Assembly (NCBI RefSeq): GCF_040529055.1
Contig: NZ_CP132342.1
Span: forward strand, 2,726,001 to 2,790,000
Length of the DNA: 64,000 nt
Source: Xanthomonas sontii
GTDB lineage: Bacteria > Pseudomonadota > Gammaproteobacteria > Xanthomonadales > Xanthomonadaceae
Reading direction: 5' to 3'
Shown in pieces: positions 44,560-53,682 of the stretch. The translations under genes were made by a program, and so were the position numbers. Position 1 is the stretch's first letter. Every line of letters begins with the position of its first letter. Under the pieces are notes generated by a model, which saw only the letters and a list, made by a program, of their open reading frames with translations, searched no databases and was not told the origin of the DNA.

Positions 44560-45351
44560 ATGTCCGCATTGCAAAAATGGATCGATTACGAAGAGCGCCG
44601 GGCGCTGTTCTGGTGGAAGCCGAAGAACGGCGAGATCAACGTCGGCGATCATCTTTCCAAGATCATCGTCTCCAACGTGCTTGGCCAGCGCGACCGCACC
44701 TTGCTGGACAAGCGCGACAAGCGCACGCGGCTGATCGCGATCGGCTCGGTGCTGCACTTCGCCCGCGACGGCGACACCGTGTGGGGCAGCGGCGTCAACG
44801 GCAAGATTCCCGCCGACCGCCATACCTTCCGCCAGCTCGATGTGCGTGCGGTGCGCGGCCCCAAGACCCGCGCGTTCCTGCGCGAGCGCGGCCTGCAGGT
44901 GCCGGAGGTCTACGGCGACCCGGGTCTGCTGATGCCGTTGTTCTTCCCGCGCGAGGCGCTGTTGGCGCCATCGGCACGGCAGCCGTTCCTGGTGGTGCCG
45001 CACTTCAACGAACCGTTGGACAAGTATGCGCAGTACAAGGACCACCTGGTGCTGCCGAACCGCCAGCCGGCCGCCTTCGTGCGGCAATTGCTCGGCGCCG
45101 ACCTGGTCGTGTCCAGTTCCCTGCACGGGCTGATCCTGGCCGAGGCCTACGGCGTGCCGTCGGTGTACCTGGACTGGGGCAACGGCGAGGACCGCTTCAA
45201 GTACGACGACTACTACGCCGGCACCGGCCGCGGCCGCTGGCATGCCGGGCACACGGTGGAGGAATGCGTGGCGCTGGGCGGCAATACCGTGTTCGATCTG
45301 GCCGCGGTGCAACGCGGCCTGCTGGAGAGCTTTCCGCATGACCTCTGGTGA
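44560..45351 (+). CDS. gumL: Ketal pyruvyltransferase GumL
   Basis: This 263-residue protein belongs to the polysaccharide pyruvyltransferase family: FWWKPKNGEINVGDHLSKI, IGSVLHFARDGDTVWGSG, VRGPKTRAFL and the late SSSLHGLILAEAYGVPSVYL. It adds a pyruvate ketal from phosphoenolpyruvate to the terminal mannose, which gives the polymer extra charge. A strong AAGGAGG ribosome site lies before the ATG. It overlaps gumM by 14 nt. Confidence 0.97.
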   Translation: MSALQKWIDYEERRALFWWKPKNGEINVGDHLSKIIVSNVLGQRDRTLLDKRDKRTRLIAIGSVLHFARDGDTVWGSGVNGKIPADRHTFRQLDVRAVRGPKTRAFLRERGLQVPEVYGDPGLLMPLFFPREALLAPSARQPFLVVPHFNEPLDKYAQYKDHLVLPNRQPAAFVRQLLGADLVVSSSLHGLILAEAYGVPSVYLDWGNGEDRFKYDDYYAGTGRGRWHAGHTVEECVALGGNTVFDLAAVQRGLLESFPHDLW

Positions 45352-46129
45352 GCGCGCGACCGGCGAGGTGCTGGCGCTGGGCGGTTATCCGATCCTGCGC
45401 AGCACCGAGACCGAGTTCGTTGCCGCGTTGCTGCAGGCGCTGGCGCGCGGCGAGCGCCGCCAGGTGTTCTTCGCCAACACCAACTTCGTGGTGCAGTGCC
45501 AGGCCCTGCGTGCGCAACTGGCTGCGCCGGACGTGTGCATCGTCAACGACGGCATCGGCATGGACCTGGGCGCGCTGCTGGTGCACGGTCGCCGCTTCGC
45601 CGGCAACCTCAACGGCACCGATCTGATTCCGGCGCTGTGCCGGCAGAGCCCGCGGCCGCTGCGCTTCTTCCTGCTCGGCGGCCGGCCCGGCGTGGCCGAC
45701 GCCGCGGCGCAGACCTTGCGGCAGACGCTGGGGCAGCAGGTGGTCGGCACCTGCGACGGCTATGCCGAGTTCGCCGCGGCCGGGGACGGGCTGGCCGCGC
45801 GCATCAACGCCAGTGGCGCCGACGTGCTGCTGGTGGCGTTCGGCAATCCGCTGCAGGAGCGCTGGGCGCTGCAGCAGGCGGGGCAACTGCAGGTGCCGCT
45901 GGCGTTCGGCGTGGGCGCGCTGCTGGACTTCCTGTCCGGCACCGCGCGGCGCGCGCCGGCCTGGGTGCGCCGACTGCGCCTGGAATGGATCTATCGCCTG
46001 CTGCGCGAGCCGCGGCGCCTGCTCAAGCGCTACAGCTGGGATCTGCTGGTGTTCTTCGCGCTGTGCCTGCGGCATGGCAGGCGGCTGGGCGCCATGCCGC
46101 CTGCACGCGACTCGCTGCGCCCCTCGTGA
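45338..46129 (+). CDS. gumM: Beta-1,4-glucosyltransferase GumM (GT26)
   Basis: This 263-residue protein is of the WecG/TagA/CpsF family: VFFANTNFVVQCQALR, VCIVNDGIGMDLGA, NLNGTDLIPAL, FFLLGGRPGV and LVAFGNPLQERWA. It adds the second glucose to Glc-PP-polyprenol to make the cellobiosyl lipid. The basic C-terminus (RLRLEWIYRLLREPRRLLKRY) is the usual membrane-attachment region. The start lies inside gumL; a longer frame from 45242 runs through gumL and is not used. Confidence 0.96.
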   Translation: MTSGERATGEVLALGGYPILRSTETEFVAALLQALARGERRQVFFANTNFVVQCQALRAQLAAPDVCIVNDGIGMDLGALLVHGRRFAGNLNGTDLIPALCRQSPRPLRFFLLGGRPGVADAAAQTLRQTLGQQVVGTCDGYAEFAAAGDGLAARINASGADVLLVAFGNPLQERWALQQAGQLQVPLAFGVGALLDFLSGTARRAPAWVRRLRLEWIYRLLREPRRLLKRYSWDLLVFFALCLRHGRRLGAMPPARDSLRPS

Positions 46130-46203
46130 CGTCGAGCGGCCGCCGCCGCGGAAATGGCGCGGCCTGACATCCGCACGGCCGTGCGCCGGATTAGACTGGA
46201 CGC

Positions 46204-46674
46204 ATGTCCAGCGCCGCCGCCTTCCGAATCGCCGCCTTGGTGCGCGACCTGTCGCTGCTGCCGCACCCGGAGGGCGGACGCTACGCGCGCGTGCATACCT
46301 CGGCCCTGGTGGTGCAGCACGAGCAGACGTTGCGCCCGGCCTGCACCGCGATCCGCTTCCTGCTGGCGCAGGGTGAAGTCAGCAATTGGCACCGCATCGA
46401 TGCCGACGAGACCTGGCAATGGGAAGAGGGCGGTGCTCTGGAACTGCTGGGCTTCGATCCGCAGCATGGCCTGCAGCGCTACCGCCTGGATGCCAGCGAG
46501 CGTGGCGGCATGCCGTCGGTGGTGATCGCGGCCGGCACCTGGCAGGCCGCGCGTCCGTTGGCCGACTACTGCCTGGTGCGCTGCGTGGTAGCGCCGGGGT
46601 TCCTGTGGGAGCGCTTCGAACTGCTGGCGGACACCGACCCGCTGGCCACGCATCTGCCGAAGCTGGCGGACTGA
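46204..46674 (+). CDS. Cupin-like protein (DUF985 type)
   Basis: This 156-residue single-domain protein has LLPHPEGGRYARVH, TAIRFLLAQGEVSNWHRIDADETWQ, and GTWQAARPLADYCLVRCVVAPGFLWERFEL (given in part), the pattern of the DUF985/Cupin_5 family of small beta-barrels. No signal peptide is present. Substrate is unknown. It sits 74 nt after gumM and its stop overlaps the gumN start (TGATG), so it is co-translated with gumN. It is not a known xanthan enzyme; the association may be positional only. Confidence 0.88.
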   Translation: MSSAAAFRIAALVRDLSLLPHPEGGRYARVHTSALVVQHEQTLRPACTAIRFLLAQGEVSNWHRIDADETWQWEEGGALELLGFDPQHGLQRYRLDASERGGMPSVVIAAGTWQAARPLADYCLVRCVVAPGFLWERFELLADTDPLATHLPKLAD

Positions 46675-47741
46675 TGCCGGGGCGGCGCGGGGTGCGCGCG
46701 ACGACCGCGCCGGGGACCGTGGCGCGCCGGCTCGGCTCGGCGTTGTGCCTGGCGGCGGCGTTGCTGGCGGCGGGCGTGCCCGCCGTGCAGGCGCAGACCG
46801 CGACGCCGGCCGCACCAGCCCATCCGCCGGTGGTCGACCTGGAGGCGGTGCTGGTGAGCGGGCGCCAGCCCGGCCCGGGGCTGTGGCAGGTCCGCCGCGG
46901 CGATCACGTGCTGTGGATCCTCGGCACGGTGTCGCCGCTGCCCAAGCGCATGCAGTGGGAATCGGGCGAAGTGGAGCGGGTGATCGCCCAATCGCAACAG
47001 GTGATCGCGGCGCCGACCCTCACCCTGGACTCGGGCCTGGGCATGTTCCGCAGCCTGATGCTGCTGCCGTCCTTGCTCAAGGCGCGGCGCAATCCCGACG
47101 ACCGCACCCTGCAGCAGGTGCTGCCGCCGGAGCTGTATGCGCGTTGGCTGCCGCTGAAGGCGCGCTACCTGGGCCGCGACGGCAGCGTGGAACGCTGGCG
47201 GCCGGTATTCGCGGCGCAGGAGCTGTACGAAACGGCGATGCGCACCTCCGGCCTGAGCCTGGGCAGCGTCGTGCAGCCGGTGATCGCGCGTGCGGCCAAG
47301 CGCGCCAGGGTGCCGATCGTGCCGGTGGTGGTGGAGGTCAAGGTGCCCGACGCCAAGCGCGCGCTGCAGGAGTTCCGGGCGACCTCGCTCAACGACAGTG
47401 CCTGTTTCGCGCGCACCTTGCAGGTCATCGATCGCGACCTGGAGACGATGCGCCAGCGCGCCAATGCGTGGTCCGAAGGCGATCTGGACACGCTGGCCAG
47501 GCTGCCCGCCAACGATCAGTACCGGGTGTGCCTGGACGCGGTCGGCGAAGCGGCGATCGCGCGCAAGCTGGGCCTGGGCGATGTGCGCCAGCGTGCGCAG
47601 GCGGCCTGGTTGCAGGCGGCCGAGCGGGCGCTGGCGCAGAACCGCTCCAGTTTCGCGGCGTTGCCGATGCAGACCCTGCAGGAGCCGGGCGGGCCGCTGG
47701 ATCGGCTACGCGCCAGTGGCGCCGAGGTGATCGCGCCCTAG
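46674..47741 (+). CDS. gumN: TraB/GumN-family protein
   Basis: This 355-residue protein has a signal peptide (cleaved near AVQAQ). The TraB/GumN domain is recognised from LWQVRRGDHVLWILGTVSPLPKRM and regularly spaced helices with DSACFARTLQVIDRDL. Family members are often proposed to be metal-dependent hydrolases in the cell envelope, and function in xanthan production is not established. The gene ends in a TAG that lies within the target site of an IS5-type element: the IS begins with the G of this stop codon, so the protein is unchanged by the insertion. Confidence 0.92.
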   Translation: MPGRRGVRATTAPGTVARRLGSALCLAAALLAAGVPAVQAQTATPAAPAHPPVVDLEAVLVSGRQPGPGLWQVRRGDHVLWILGTVSPLPKRMQWESGEVERVIAQSQQVIAAPTLTLDSGLGMFRSLMLLPSLLKARRNPDDRTLQQVLPPELYARWLPLKARYLGRDGSVERWRPVFAAQELYETAMRTSGLSLGSVVQPVIARAAKRARVPIVPVVVEVKVPDAKRALQEFRATSLNDSACFARTLQVIDRDLETMRQRANAWSEGDLDTLARLPANDQYRVCLDAVGEAAIARKLGLGDVRQRAQAAWLQAAERALAQNRSSFAALPMQTLQEPGGPLDRLRASGAEVIAP

Positions 47742-48560
47742 GCTGTATCGACATTCATTTCAGCCACATTGGGATAGAGGCCAGATACAGGAAAGCCAAG
47801 AAATGCGTTGGCTTGCGATCGAAGCGCGTGGCGATACGGCGGAACTGCTTGAGCTTGGCGAAGCAACGTTCGATGCGATTGCGTAACCGGTAGCGTGCTT
47901 TGTCGTAGCGGCGCGGCCGCTGGCAACTGCGTGGAGGGATCACCGCCTTGGCGCCTCGTGACCTGATCAACGCCACCAGTTCCCGACTGTCATAGCCCTT
48001 GTCGGCCAGCACATATTTCGGCTTGAACCCGGCCAACAAGGCGCGCGCTTGCGTGATGTCGTTACGCTGCCCACCTGTCAGCACGACCCGCACCGGCCGG
48101 CCCTGGCTATCCACGGCCAAGTGGATCTTTGTGCTCAGGCCTCCTCGGGAGCGCCCCAGAGCCGAGTCCGAAGCCCCCCTTTTCCGGTCGCCGCCTGTGC
48201 ATGCGCCCGGACGATGCTGCTATCAATCATCAGGTACTCGTTGTCTCGAGCCCGAGTCAGGCTCTGGAAAATCCGCTCCCAGACGCCCTTGGCGGCCCAA
48301 CGGGTAAAGCGTTTGTGCACGCTTTTGTAGGCCCCGTAGCGCGGCGGCAGATCACTCCAGCGTGCGCCGGAGCGCAACACCCACAGCACGCCATTGACGA
48401 AAGTGCGGTTGTCGGCTGCTGTGCGGCCCGGGTCACTGGCTTTGCCTGAAAGCAAGTCTTCGATCCGCTCCCATTGGCTCTGGGTCAATTCATAGCGGCT
48501 GGGCCGCGACGTGATGGTCTTCGACATCCCAAAAAAATACCGCTGAATGTCGATACAGCC
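47741..48560 (-). mobile_element. IS5-family (IS427-like) insertion sequence
   Basis: This 820-bp element has 17-bp terminal inverted repeats (47741-47757 and 48544-48560, GGCTGTATCGACATTCA inward) and is flanked by TA on both sides (47739-47740, 48561-48562). It carries a two-frame DDE transposase on the minus strand. It is inserted at the CTAG containing the gumN stop codon and abuts the left end of a MITE-like element. Confidence 0.93.
47755..48527 (-). CDS. IS5-family transposase, two frames joined by -1 frameshift
   Basis: The first frame (48527-48135) encodes the N-terminal part: YELTQSQWERIEDLLSG, RSGARWSDLPPRYG and the first catalytic Asp in MIDSSIVRAHAQ. The second frame (in-frame ATG at 48120, ending 47755) gives LSTKIHLAVDSQGRPV, LADKGYDS with the second Asp, and RNRIERCFAKLKQFRRIATR with the Glu. 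The frames are joined if ribosomes slip back one base on the run AAAAGGGGGG (48183-48174 on the minus strand), the known IS427-group strategy, giving a full DDE transposase. All three catalytic residues are intact, so the element may be active. Its stop codon lies inside the left terminal repeat. Confidence 0.9.
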
Positions 48561-48562
48561 TA

Positions 48563-48827
48563 GGGCGTGTCATCAATTCCCGAGTATGCCGCGTTGGGTC
48601 TGGCAGGCGCGCGGCCGGCGTTGCGTGGCGCAGCGCCTGACTGGCCGTCAGGTCAAGCCGCGCGGCGCCGGCCGCGCGCCTGCCAGGCCCAACCCGAAGG
48701 GCCGCGATTGCGCGCGCCCATGGCCGCGTCATCGCTCGGGCGTGGACGGACGTCCACTTCCTCGCTCTTCCTTGCCACAGGCGCGCGCAATCGCGGCGCG
48801 GCATGCTCGGGGATTGATGACACGCCC
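48563..48827. mobile_element. MITE-like non-coding element, 265 bp
   Basis: The ends are a 31-bp inverted repeat with two mismatches (48563-48593 and 48797-48827, starting GGGCGTGTCATCAAT), flanked by TA on both sides (48561-48562 and 48828-48829). The inside has two further perfect or near-perfect inverted repeats (48594-48620 with 48666-48692; 48702-48717 with 48781-48796). There is no credible gene. Its ends differ from those of the adjacent IS, so another transposase must mobilise it; the TA duplication suggests the IS5 or a similar family. Confidence 0.82.
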
Positions 48828-48958
48828 TAGGTCACGCGCTGGAGACGCCGGCGCAATCGAAAGCGGCATGAGGCGCATCGAGAACCGAGCGCAATGCCGC
48901 AAGCAGGCACGGCATGCGCCAACCGCCGTGCCGTTGCTCTGCTCGCAATCGCGACGGG

Positions 48959-50872
48959 TCAGCCCGCCGCGGTGCGCGGTGCGCTGGCGCTGGTGGCCAG
49001 TTGCGGCCAGCGCTTCAGCACCGCGGCGCGGATGCCGGCGGCGTCGATGCCGGCTTCGGCCAGCAATTGCTCGCGGCTGGCATGGTGCTGGAACGCGTCG
49101 GGCAGGCCCAGGTGCAGCACCGGGCGCAGCACGCCTTCGGCGTTGAGCAGCTCGGCCACGCCGGAACCGGCACCGCCGGCCACCACGTTGTCCTCGATGG
49201 TCACGAAGCCTTCGTGGCTCTGCGCCAGCTCCAACAGCAGGGCGCGGTCCAGCGGCTTGACGAAGCGCATGTTGACCACGCTCAGACCGAGCTCGCGGCC
49301 GACCTGTTCGGCTGCCGCCAGGGTCGCACCGAACGCCAGCAGCGCCACCGTGTGGCCCTGCGCGCGCACTTGCGCCTTGCCGATCGGCAGGGGGTCCAGC
49401 GTGGTCCCGGGGGCGATCCCGGGGCCGGTCCCGCGCGGGTAGCGCACCGCAGCCGGGCCGGCATGGCGCAGACCGGTGCTGAGCAGTTGCCGGCACTCGG
49501 CTTCGTCGGCCGGCGCCATCACCACCAGGTGCGGCACGCAGCGCAGGAAACTCAGGTCCAGGTTGCCGGCATGAGTGGCGCCATCCGGGCCGACCACGCC
49601 GCCGCGGTCGATCGCGAACAGCACATCGAGCTGCTGCACCGCCACGTCGTGCACCAACTGGTCGTAGCCGCGCTGCAGGAAGGTGGAATAGATCGCCACC
49701 ACGGGCTTGGCGCCGTGCACGGCCATGCCCGCGGCCAGGGTCACCGCGTGCTGCTCGGCGATGGCCACGTCGAAATAGCGCTGCGGGTATTCCTTGCTGA
49801 AGCGCACCAGGCCCGAGCCTTCGCGCATCGCCGGGGTGATCGCCAGCAGTGCCGGCTCGGCCGCGGCCATGTCGCAGATCCAGTCGCCGAACACGTCGGT
49901 GTAGGTTGGCGCCTTGGCGCCCGGCTTGGCCACCAGGCCCTTGCTCGGGTCGAACGGGCCGACCGCGTGATAGCCGATCTGGTCGCCCTCGGCCAGTTCG
50001 TAGCCCTTGCCCTTGGTGGTGATGACGTGCAGCAGCTGCGGACCCTTGAGGGTCTTGAGCGTCTTCAGCGCGCCGAGCAGCGCCGGCAGGTCGTGGCCGT
50101 CGATCGGGCCGGTGTAGTGGAAGCCCATTTCCTCGAACAGCGTGGACGGCACGAACATGCCCTTCCAGTGCTCTTCCCAGCGTCGCACGAAGCGCGCGGT
50201 GGGGTTGCTCTTCTTGTCGCCGAGGATCTTCTTGCCGCCCTCGCGGATGGCGTTGAGGGTCTTGCTGCCGCTCATCCGCCCCAGCATCTTGGTGACCCCG
50301 CCGACCGCCTCGGAGATCGACATGCGGTTGTCGTTGAGGATCACCAGCAGGCTCGGTTCCGGGTCCATGCCGCCGGCGTGGTTCAGCGCCTCGTAGGCCA
50401 TGCCCGCGGTCATCGCGCCGTCGCCGATCACCGCCACCACCTTGCGCTCGTCGCCCATGCGCTGCAGCGCCACCGCCATGCCCAGCGCGGCCGAGATCGA
50501 GGTGGAGGAATGGCCGACGCCGAAGGTGTCGTACTCGCTTTCCTCGCGCTTGGGGAACGGCGCCACGCCGTCGGCCTGCTTGACCGTGTGGATGCGGTCG
50601 CGGCGTCCGGTGAGGATCTTGTGCGGATAGGTCTGGTGGCCGACGTCCCACACCAGTTGGTCGACCGGTGTGTCGTAGAGGTAGTGCAGGGCGACGGTGA
50701 GTTCGATCACGCCCAGCCCGGCGCCGAAATGGCCGCCGCTCTTGCCGACGCACTCGATCAGAAAGGCGCGCAGTTCCTCGGCGATGGCCGGCAGCTCCGA
50801 TTCATCGAAGCGACGCAGTTCGGCGGGGACCTGGATGCGCGAGAGGCGCGGATAGCGGGTGGGGTCGATCAT
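48959..50872 (-). CDS. dxs: 1-deoxy-D-xylulose-5-phosphate synthase
   Basis: This 637-residue thiamine-diphosphate enzyme condenses pyruvate and glyceraldehyde-3-phosphate in the first step of the MEP isoprenoid pathway. Visible motifs are [53 protein letters not shown] and the ThDP site [18 protein letters not shown]. The transketolase pyrimidine domain includes [12 protein letters not shown] and [15 protein letters not shown]. Length is typical. Isoprenoids also supply the undecaprenyl carrier used by the gum enzymes. It is transcribed toward the gum cluster, with the MITE in between. Confidence 0.97.
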   Translation of the reverse strand: MIDPTRYPRLSRIQVPAELRRFDESELPAIAEELRAFLIECVGKSGGHFGAGLGVIELTVALHYLYDTPVDQLVWDVGHQTYPHKILTGRRDRIHTVKQADGVAPFPKREESEYDTFGVGHSSTSISAALGMAVALQRMGDERKVVAVIGDGAMTAGMAYEALNHAGGMDPEPSLLVILNDNRMSISEAVGGVTKMLGRMSGSKTLNAIREGGKKILGDKKSNPTARFVRRWEEHWKGMFVPSTLFEEMGFHYTGPIDGHDLPALLGALKTLKTLKGPQLLHVITTKGKGYELAEGDQIGYHAVGPFDPSKGLVAKPGAKAPTYTDVFGDWICDMAAAEPALLAITPAMREGSGLVRFSKEYPQRYFDVAIAEQHAVTLAAGMAVHGAKPVVAIYSTFLQRGYDQLVHDVAVQQLDVLFAIDRGGVVGPDGATHAGNLDLSFLRCVPHLVVMAPADEAECRQLLSTGLRHAGPAAVRYPRGTGPGIAPGTTLDPLPIGKAQVRAQGHTVALLAFGATLAAAEQVGRELGLSVVNMRFVKPLDRALLLELAQSHEGFVTIEDNVVAGGAGSGVAELLNAEGVLRPVLHLGLPDAFQHHASREQLLAEAGIDAAGIRAAVLKRWPQLATSASAPRTAAG

Positions 50873-51022
50873 CGGAATGGAGGTTCAGCGGACCTGTCAT
50901 TTTCCTCTCCATTCCGGGCACGCGCAATCAACCCGTTCATCCGCGGGCGCGTGGATGGCCGGTTTTGGCCGGGGTGCGGCAATCCGTCGCAGCGGGCGTG
51001 ACGGCGGCGTGAGGCCGCGCGG

Positions 51023-51682
51023 CTACAACGAGAGCTTCGAGCGCTTCGGCAACTGCGCCTTCAGGAACGACATCTGATCGGCCAGGATATTGCGGTTGGA
51101 CAGGATCAGATGCTCGATCCAGCTCGGCCGGTACGGCACCGCCAGCAGCGGCATCGACGCCTGCTGCGGGGTGCGGTTGCCCTTGCGCGAATTGCAGTGG
51201 AAGCACGCGGTGACCACGTTCTCCCAGATGTCGCGGCCGCCCTTGGACACCGGCAGCACATGATCGCGGGTCAGCTGCGGGCGGCTGAACTGCTGGCCGC
51301 AGTACAGGCACAGTTGCGCGTCGCGGGCGAACAGCGCGGTATTGGTGAGGGTCGGGGTGGGGTCGAGCGCACGCGCATGCGCGTGGCCGCGCGCGGCGAT
51401 GATCGGATGCAGCTCCAGCACGCTGCGCTCGCCGCTGGCGCGGCTGATGCCGCCGTGGATGTGCAGGCACGGCTCGCCGAGCGTCCAGGCCACCGCGCCG
51501 CGTGCGTACAGGCAGGCGGCATCCTGCCAGTTGATCCAGTCCAGCACGCGGCCATGCGCGTCCAGCGACAGCAGCCGGACCGAAGGCAGGTGGGAAGGGG
51601 ACGCCGCAGGCGACGGGACCGCGGCCGAGGCGCCGCAGGCCCCGGTATCGATCAGACCAAGCGTTGTTGTGTCTGTCTCCAT
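51023..51682 (-). CDS. HNH endonuclease-family protein
   Basis: This 219-residue protein has a C-terminal HNH/McrA-like nuclease module: CLYCGQQFSRPQLTRDHVLPVSKGGRD, then ENVVTACFHCNSRKGNRTP, i.e. CxxC...CxxC zinc ligands around the DHVxP His-metal core. The N-terminal 100 residues (LSLDAHGRVLDWINWQDAACL) form the accessory domain usual for this conserved chromosomal subfamily. It stands alone between dxs and an acyl-CoA dehydrogenase gene. No partner methylase or toxin-antitoxin gene is nearby, so a defence role is not indicated. Confidence 0.9.
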   Translation of the reverse strand: METDTTTLGLIDTGACGASAAVPSPAASPSHLPSVRLLSLDAHGRVLDWINWQDAACLYARGAVAWTLGEPCLHIHGGISRASGERSVLELHPIIAARGHAHARALDPTPTLTNTALFARDAQLCLYCGQQFSRPQLTRDHVLPVSKGGRDIWENVVTACFHCNSRKGNRTPQQASMPLLAVPYRPSWIEHLILSNRNILADQMSFLKAQLPKRSKLSL

Positions 51683-51743
51683 CGGGAAGACAGCTTATAC
51701 CCGATTGGTGACGGTTTGTGTATCGGTCGCGGCGGGCCGTGCG

Positions 51744-51770
51744 GCCCCGGCACGGCGTGCATGCCGGGGC
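51744..51770 (-). terminator. Terminator-like hairpin after the acyl-CoA dehydrogenase gene
   Basis: GCCCCGGCA (51744-51752) and TGCCGGGGC (51762-51770) form a perfect 9-bp stem with a 9-nt loop, 25 nt beyond the stop codon. It lacks a T-tract. Confidence 0.5.
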
Positions 51771-51794
51771 TGCGTTCGGACCTGGATGTGCGAC

Positions 51795-53579
51795 TCAGAA
51801 CTGCGCGTCGGCCAGCGTCATCAGCGGCGCGGCGCCGCTGTCGATGGCCGCGGCGTGGGTCAGCGTGCGCGGCAGCAGGCGGGCGTAGTAGAAGCGCGCG
51901 GTCTCGCGCTTGGACTGCTTGAACGCCTCGCCGTGCGCCGAGGCCTCGGCCGCGGCGACGCTGCGCGCCCACCAGTAGGCCAGCACCACGTAGCCGGAAT
52001 AGAACACGTAGTCGTAGCTGGCCGCGCCCAGTTCCTCGGGATTGCCGGCGGCGCGCTGCAGGATGCGCTTGGTCAGCGCCGCCCACTCGGCGGCCTTCTC
52101 GCGCAGCGGCGCGACGAATTCGGCCACCGCCGGGTTGTCGGCGTGCTCGGTCAGGAAGGCCTCGATCTGCGCCAGGAACAGCTTCAGCCCGGCGCCCTGG
52201 CTGGACGCGGTCTTGCGCCCGATCAGGTCCAGCGCCTGGATGCCGGTGGTGCCTTCGTACAGGGTGGTGATGCGCGCGTCGCGGGCCAGTTGCTCCATGC
52301 CGTGTTCGTGGATGTAGCCGTGGCCGCCGAAGCACTGCAGGGCGTGATAGGTGTTCTCCACCGCCCACTCGGTCTGGCAGGCCTTTGAGATCGGGGTGAG
52401 GAAGCTGACCAGCACGTCGGCCTGCTCGCGCTCGGCCGGGTCCTGCGCGCTGTGCGCGATGTCGATCAGGGTTGCGGCATGTAGCGCCAGCAGGCGGCTG
52501 CCTTCGGTCAGCGCCTTCACCGTCAGCAGCATGCGGCGCACGTCCGGGTGCACCAGGATCGGGTCAGCCGGCTTCTCCAGCAGCTTGGCGCCGCTCAGCG
52601 AACGCGACTGCAGGCGCTCGCGGGCGTAGTGCAGCGCGTTCTGGTAGGCGCGTTCGGACAGACCGATGCCCTGCAGGCCGACGCCGAGGCGCGCGGTATT
52701 CATCATGGTGAACATGGCCTGCAGGCCCTTGTGCGGCTGCCCGACCAGGTAGCCCTCGGCGCCGTCGAAGTTCATCACGCAGGTGGCCGAGCCGTGGATG
52801 CCCATCTTGTGCTCCAGCGAGCCGCAGCGCAGCGCGTTGCGCTCGCCGACGCTGCCGTCGCGGGCGACCTTGAACTTCGGCACCACCAGCAGGGAGATGC
52901 CCTTGGCGCCGGCCGGCGCGTCCGGCAGCCGCGCCAGCACCAGGTGCACGATGTTGTCGGTGAAGTCGTGCTCGCCGGCGGTGATGAAGATCTTGGTGCC
53001 GCTGACCGACCAGCTGCCGTCGGCGTTGGGCTCGGCGCGGGTCTTGAGCAGGCCCAGGTCGGTGCCGCAGTGCGGTTCGGTCAGGCACATGGTGCCGGTC
53101 CAGCGGCCATCCACCAGCGGCTTCAGGAACACCTCCTGCTGCCAGGCCTCGCCGTGCTGCTTGAGTGCTTCGACCGCGCCGTGCGACAGCAGCGGGAAGT
53201 TGCCCCAGGCCAGGTTGGCGGCGTTGACCATTTCGTTGAGCGGCACGCCGAGGGTGTGCGGCAGGCCCTGGCCGCCGAACTCGGCGGCGGCGGTCAGCCC
53301 GGTCCAGCCGCCCTCGGCGAACTGCCGGTAGGCCTCGCGGAAGCCGGGGGCGGTGGTCACCGCGCCGGTGGCCTTGTCCAGGATGCAGCCGTGCTCGTCG
53401 CCGACCCGGTTCAGCGGCGCCAGCACGGTGCCGGTGAAGCGCGCCGCTTCCTCCAGCACCGCGTCGATCAGTTCGGCATTGGCGTCGGCGTGGCCGAGGC
53501 GGGCGAACAATGCCTCCACCTGCAGCACGTCGTGCAGCGCGAAGCGGAGATCGGTCAACGGGGCTTGATAGGTGCTCAT
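51795..53579 (-). CDS. Acyl-CoA dehydrogenase (FadE12/DmdC-like)
   Basis: This 594-residue flavoprotein has an N-terminal helical domain and the FAD signature CLTEPHCGTDLGLLKT. ITAGEHDFTDNIVHLVLARL, TARLGVGLQGIGLSERAYQNA and QCFGGHGYIHEHGMEQLARDARITTLYEGTTGIQALDLIG (in parts) follow, the last carrying the catalytic-base Glu. It has the extra C-terminal domain seen in 3-methylmercaptopropionyl-CoA dehydrogenase relatives. It would dehydrogenate an acyl-CoA and pass electrons to ETF. The exact substrate cannot be told from the sequence. Confidence 0.94.
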   Translation of the reverse strand: MSTYQAPLTDLRFALHDVLQVEALFARLGHADANAELIDAVLEEAARFTGTVLAPLNRVGDEHGCILDKATGAVTTAPGFREAYRQFAEGGWTGLTAAAEFGGQGLPHTLGVPLNEMVNAANLAWGNFPLLSHGAVEALKQHGEAWQQEVFLKPLVDGRWTGTMCLTEPHCGTDLGLLKTRAEPNADGSWSVSGTKIFITAGEHDFTDNIVHLVLARLPDAPAGAKGISLLVVPKFKVARDGSVGERNALRCGSLEHKMGIHGSATCVMNFDGAEGYLVGQPHKGLQAMFTMMNTARLGVGLQGIGLSERAYQNALHYARERLQSRSLSGAKLLEKPADPILVHPDVRRMLLTVKALTEGSRLLALHAATLIDIAHSAQDPAEREQADVLVSFLTPISKACQTEWAVENTYHALQCFGGHGYIHEHGMEQLARDARITTLYEGTTGIQALDLIGRKTASSQGAGLKLFLAQIEAFLTEHADNPAVAEFVAPLREKAAEWAALTKRILQRAAGNPEELGAASYDYVFYSGYVVLAYWWARSVAAAEASAHGEAFKQSKRETARFYYARLLPRTLTHAAAIDSGAAPLMTLADAQF

Positions 53580-53682
53580 GCGATCGCTCGTGACGAGGGC
53601 CGCGGCGCGGCCGAGGTGCCCAGGATACTATGGCGTATGGAGTATGCGCAGCCGCGCCGAGCCCGCCGGTGCGCGGCGCCGT

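Noticed and set aside
51023..51682. HNH gene as a defence or homing nuclease
   Set aside because: No methylase, partner gene, intron or mobile-element ends are nearby; it looks like a conserved solitary chromosomal gene.
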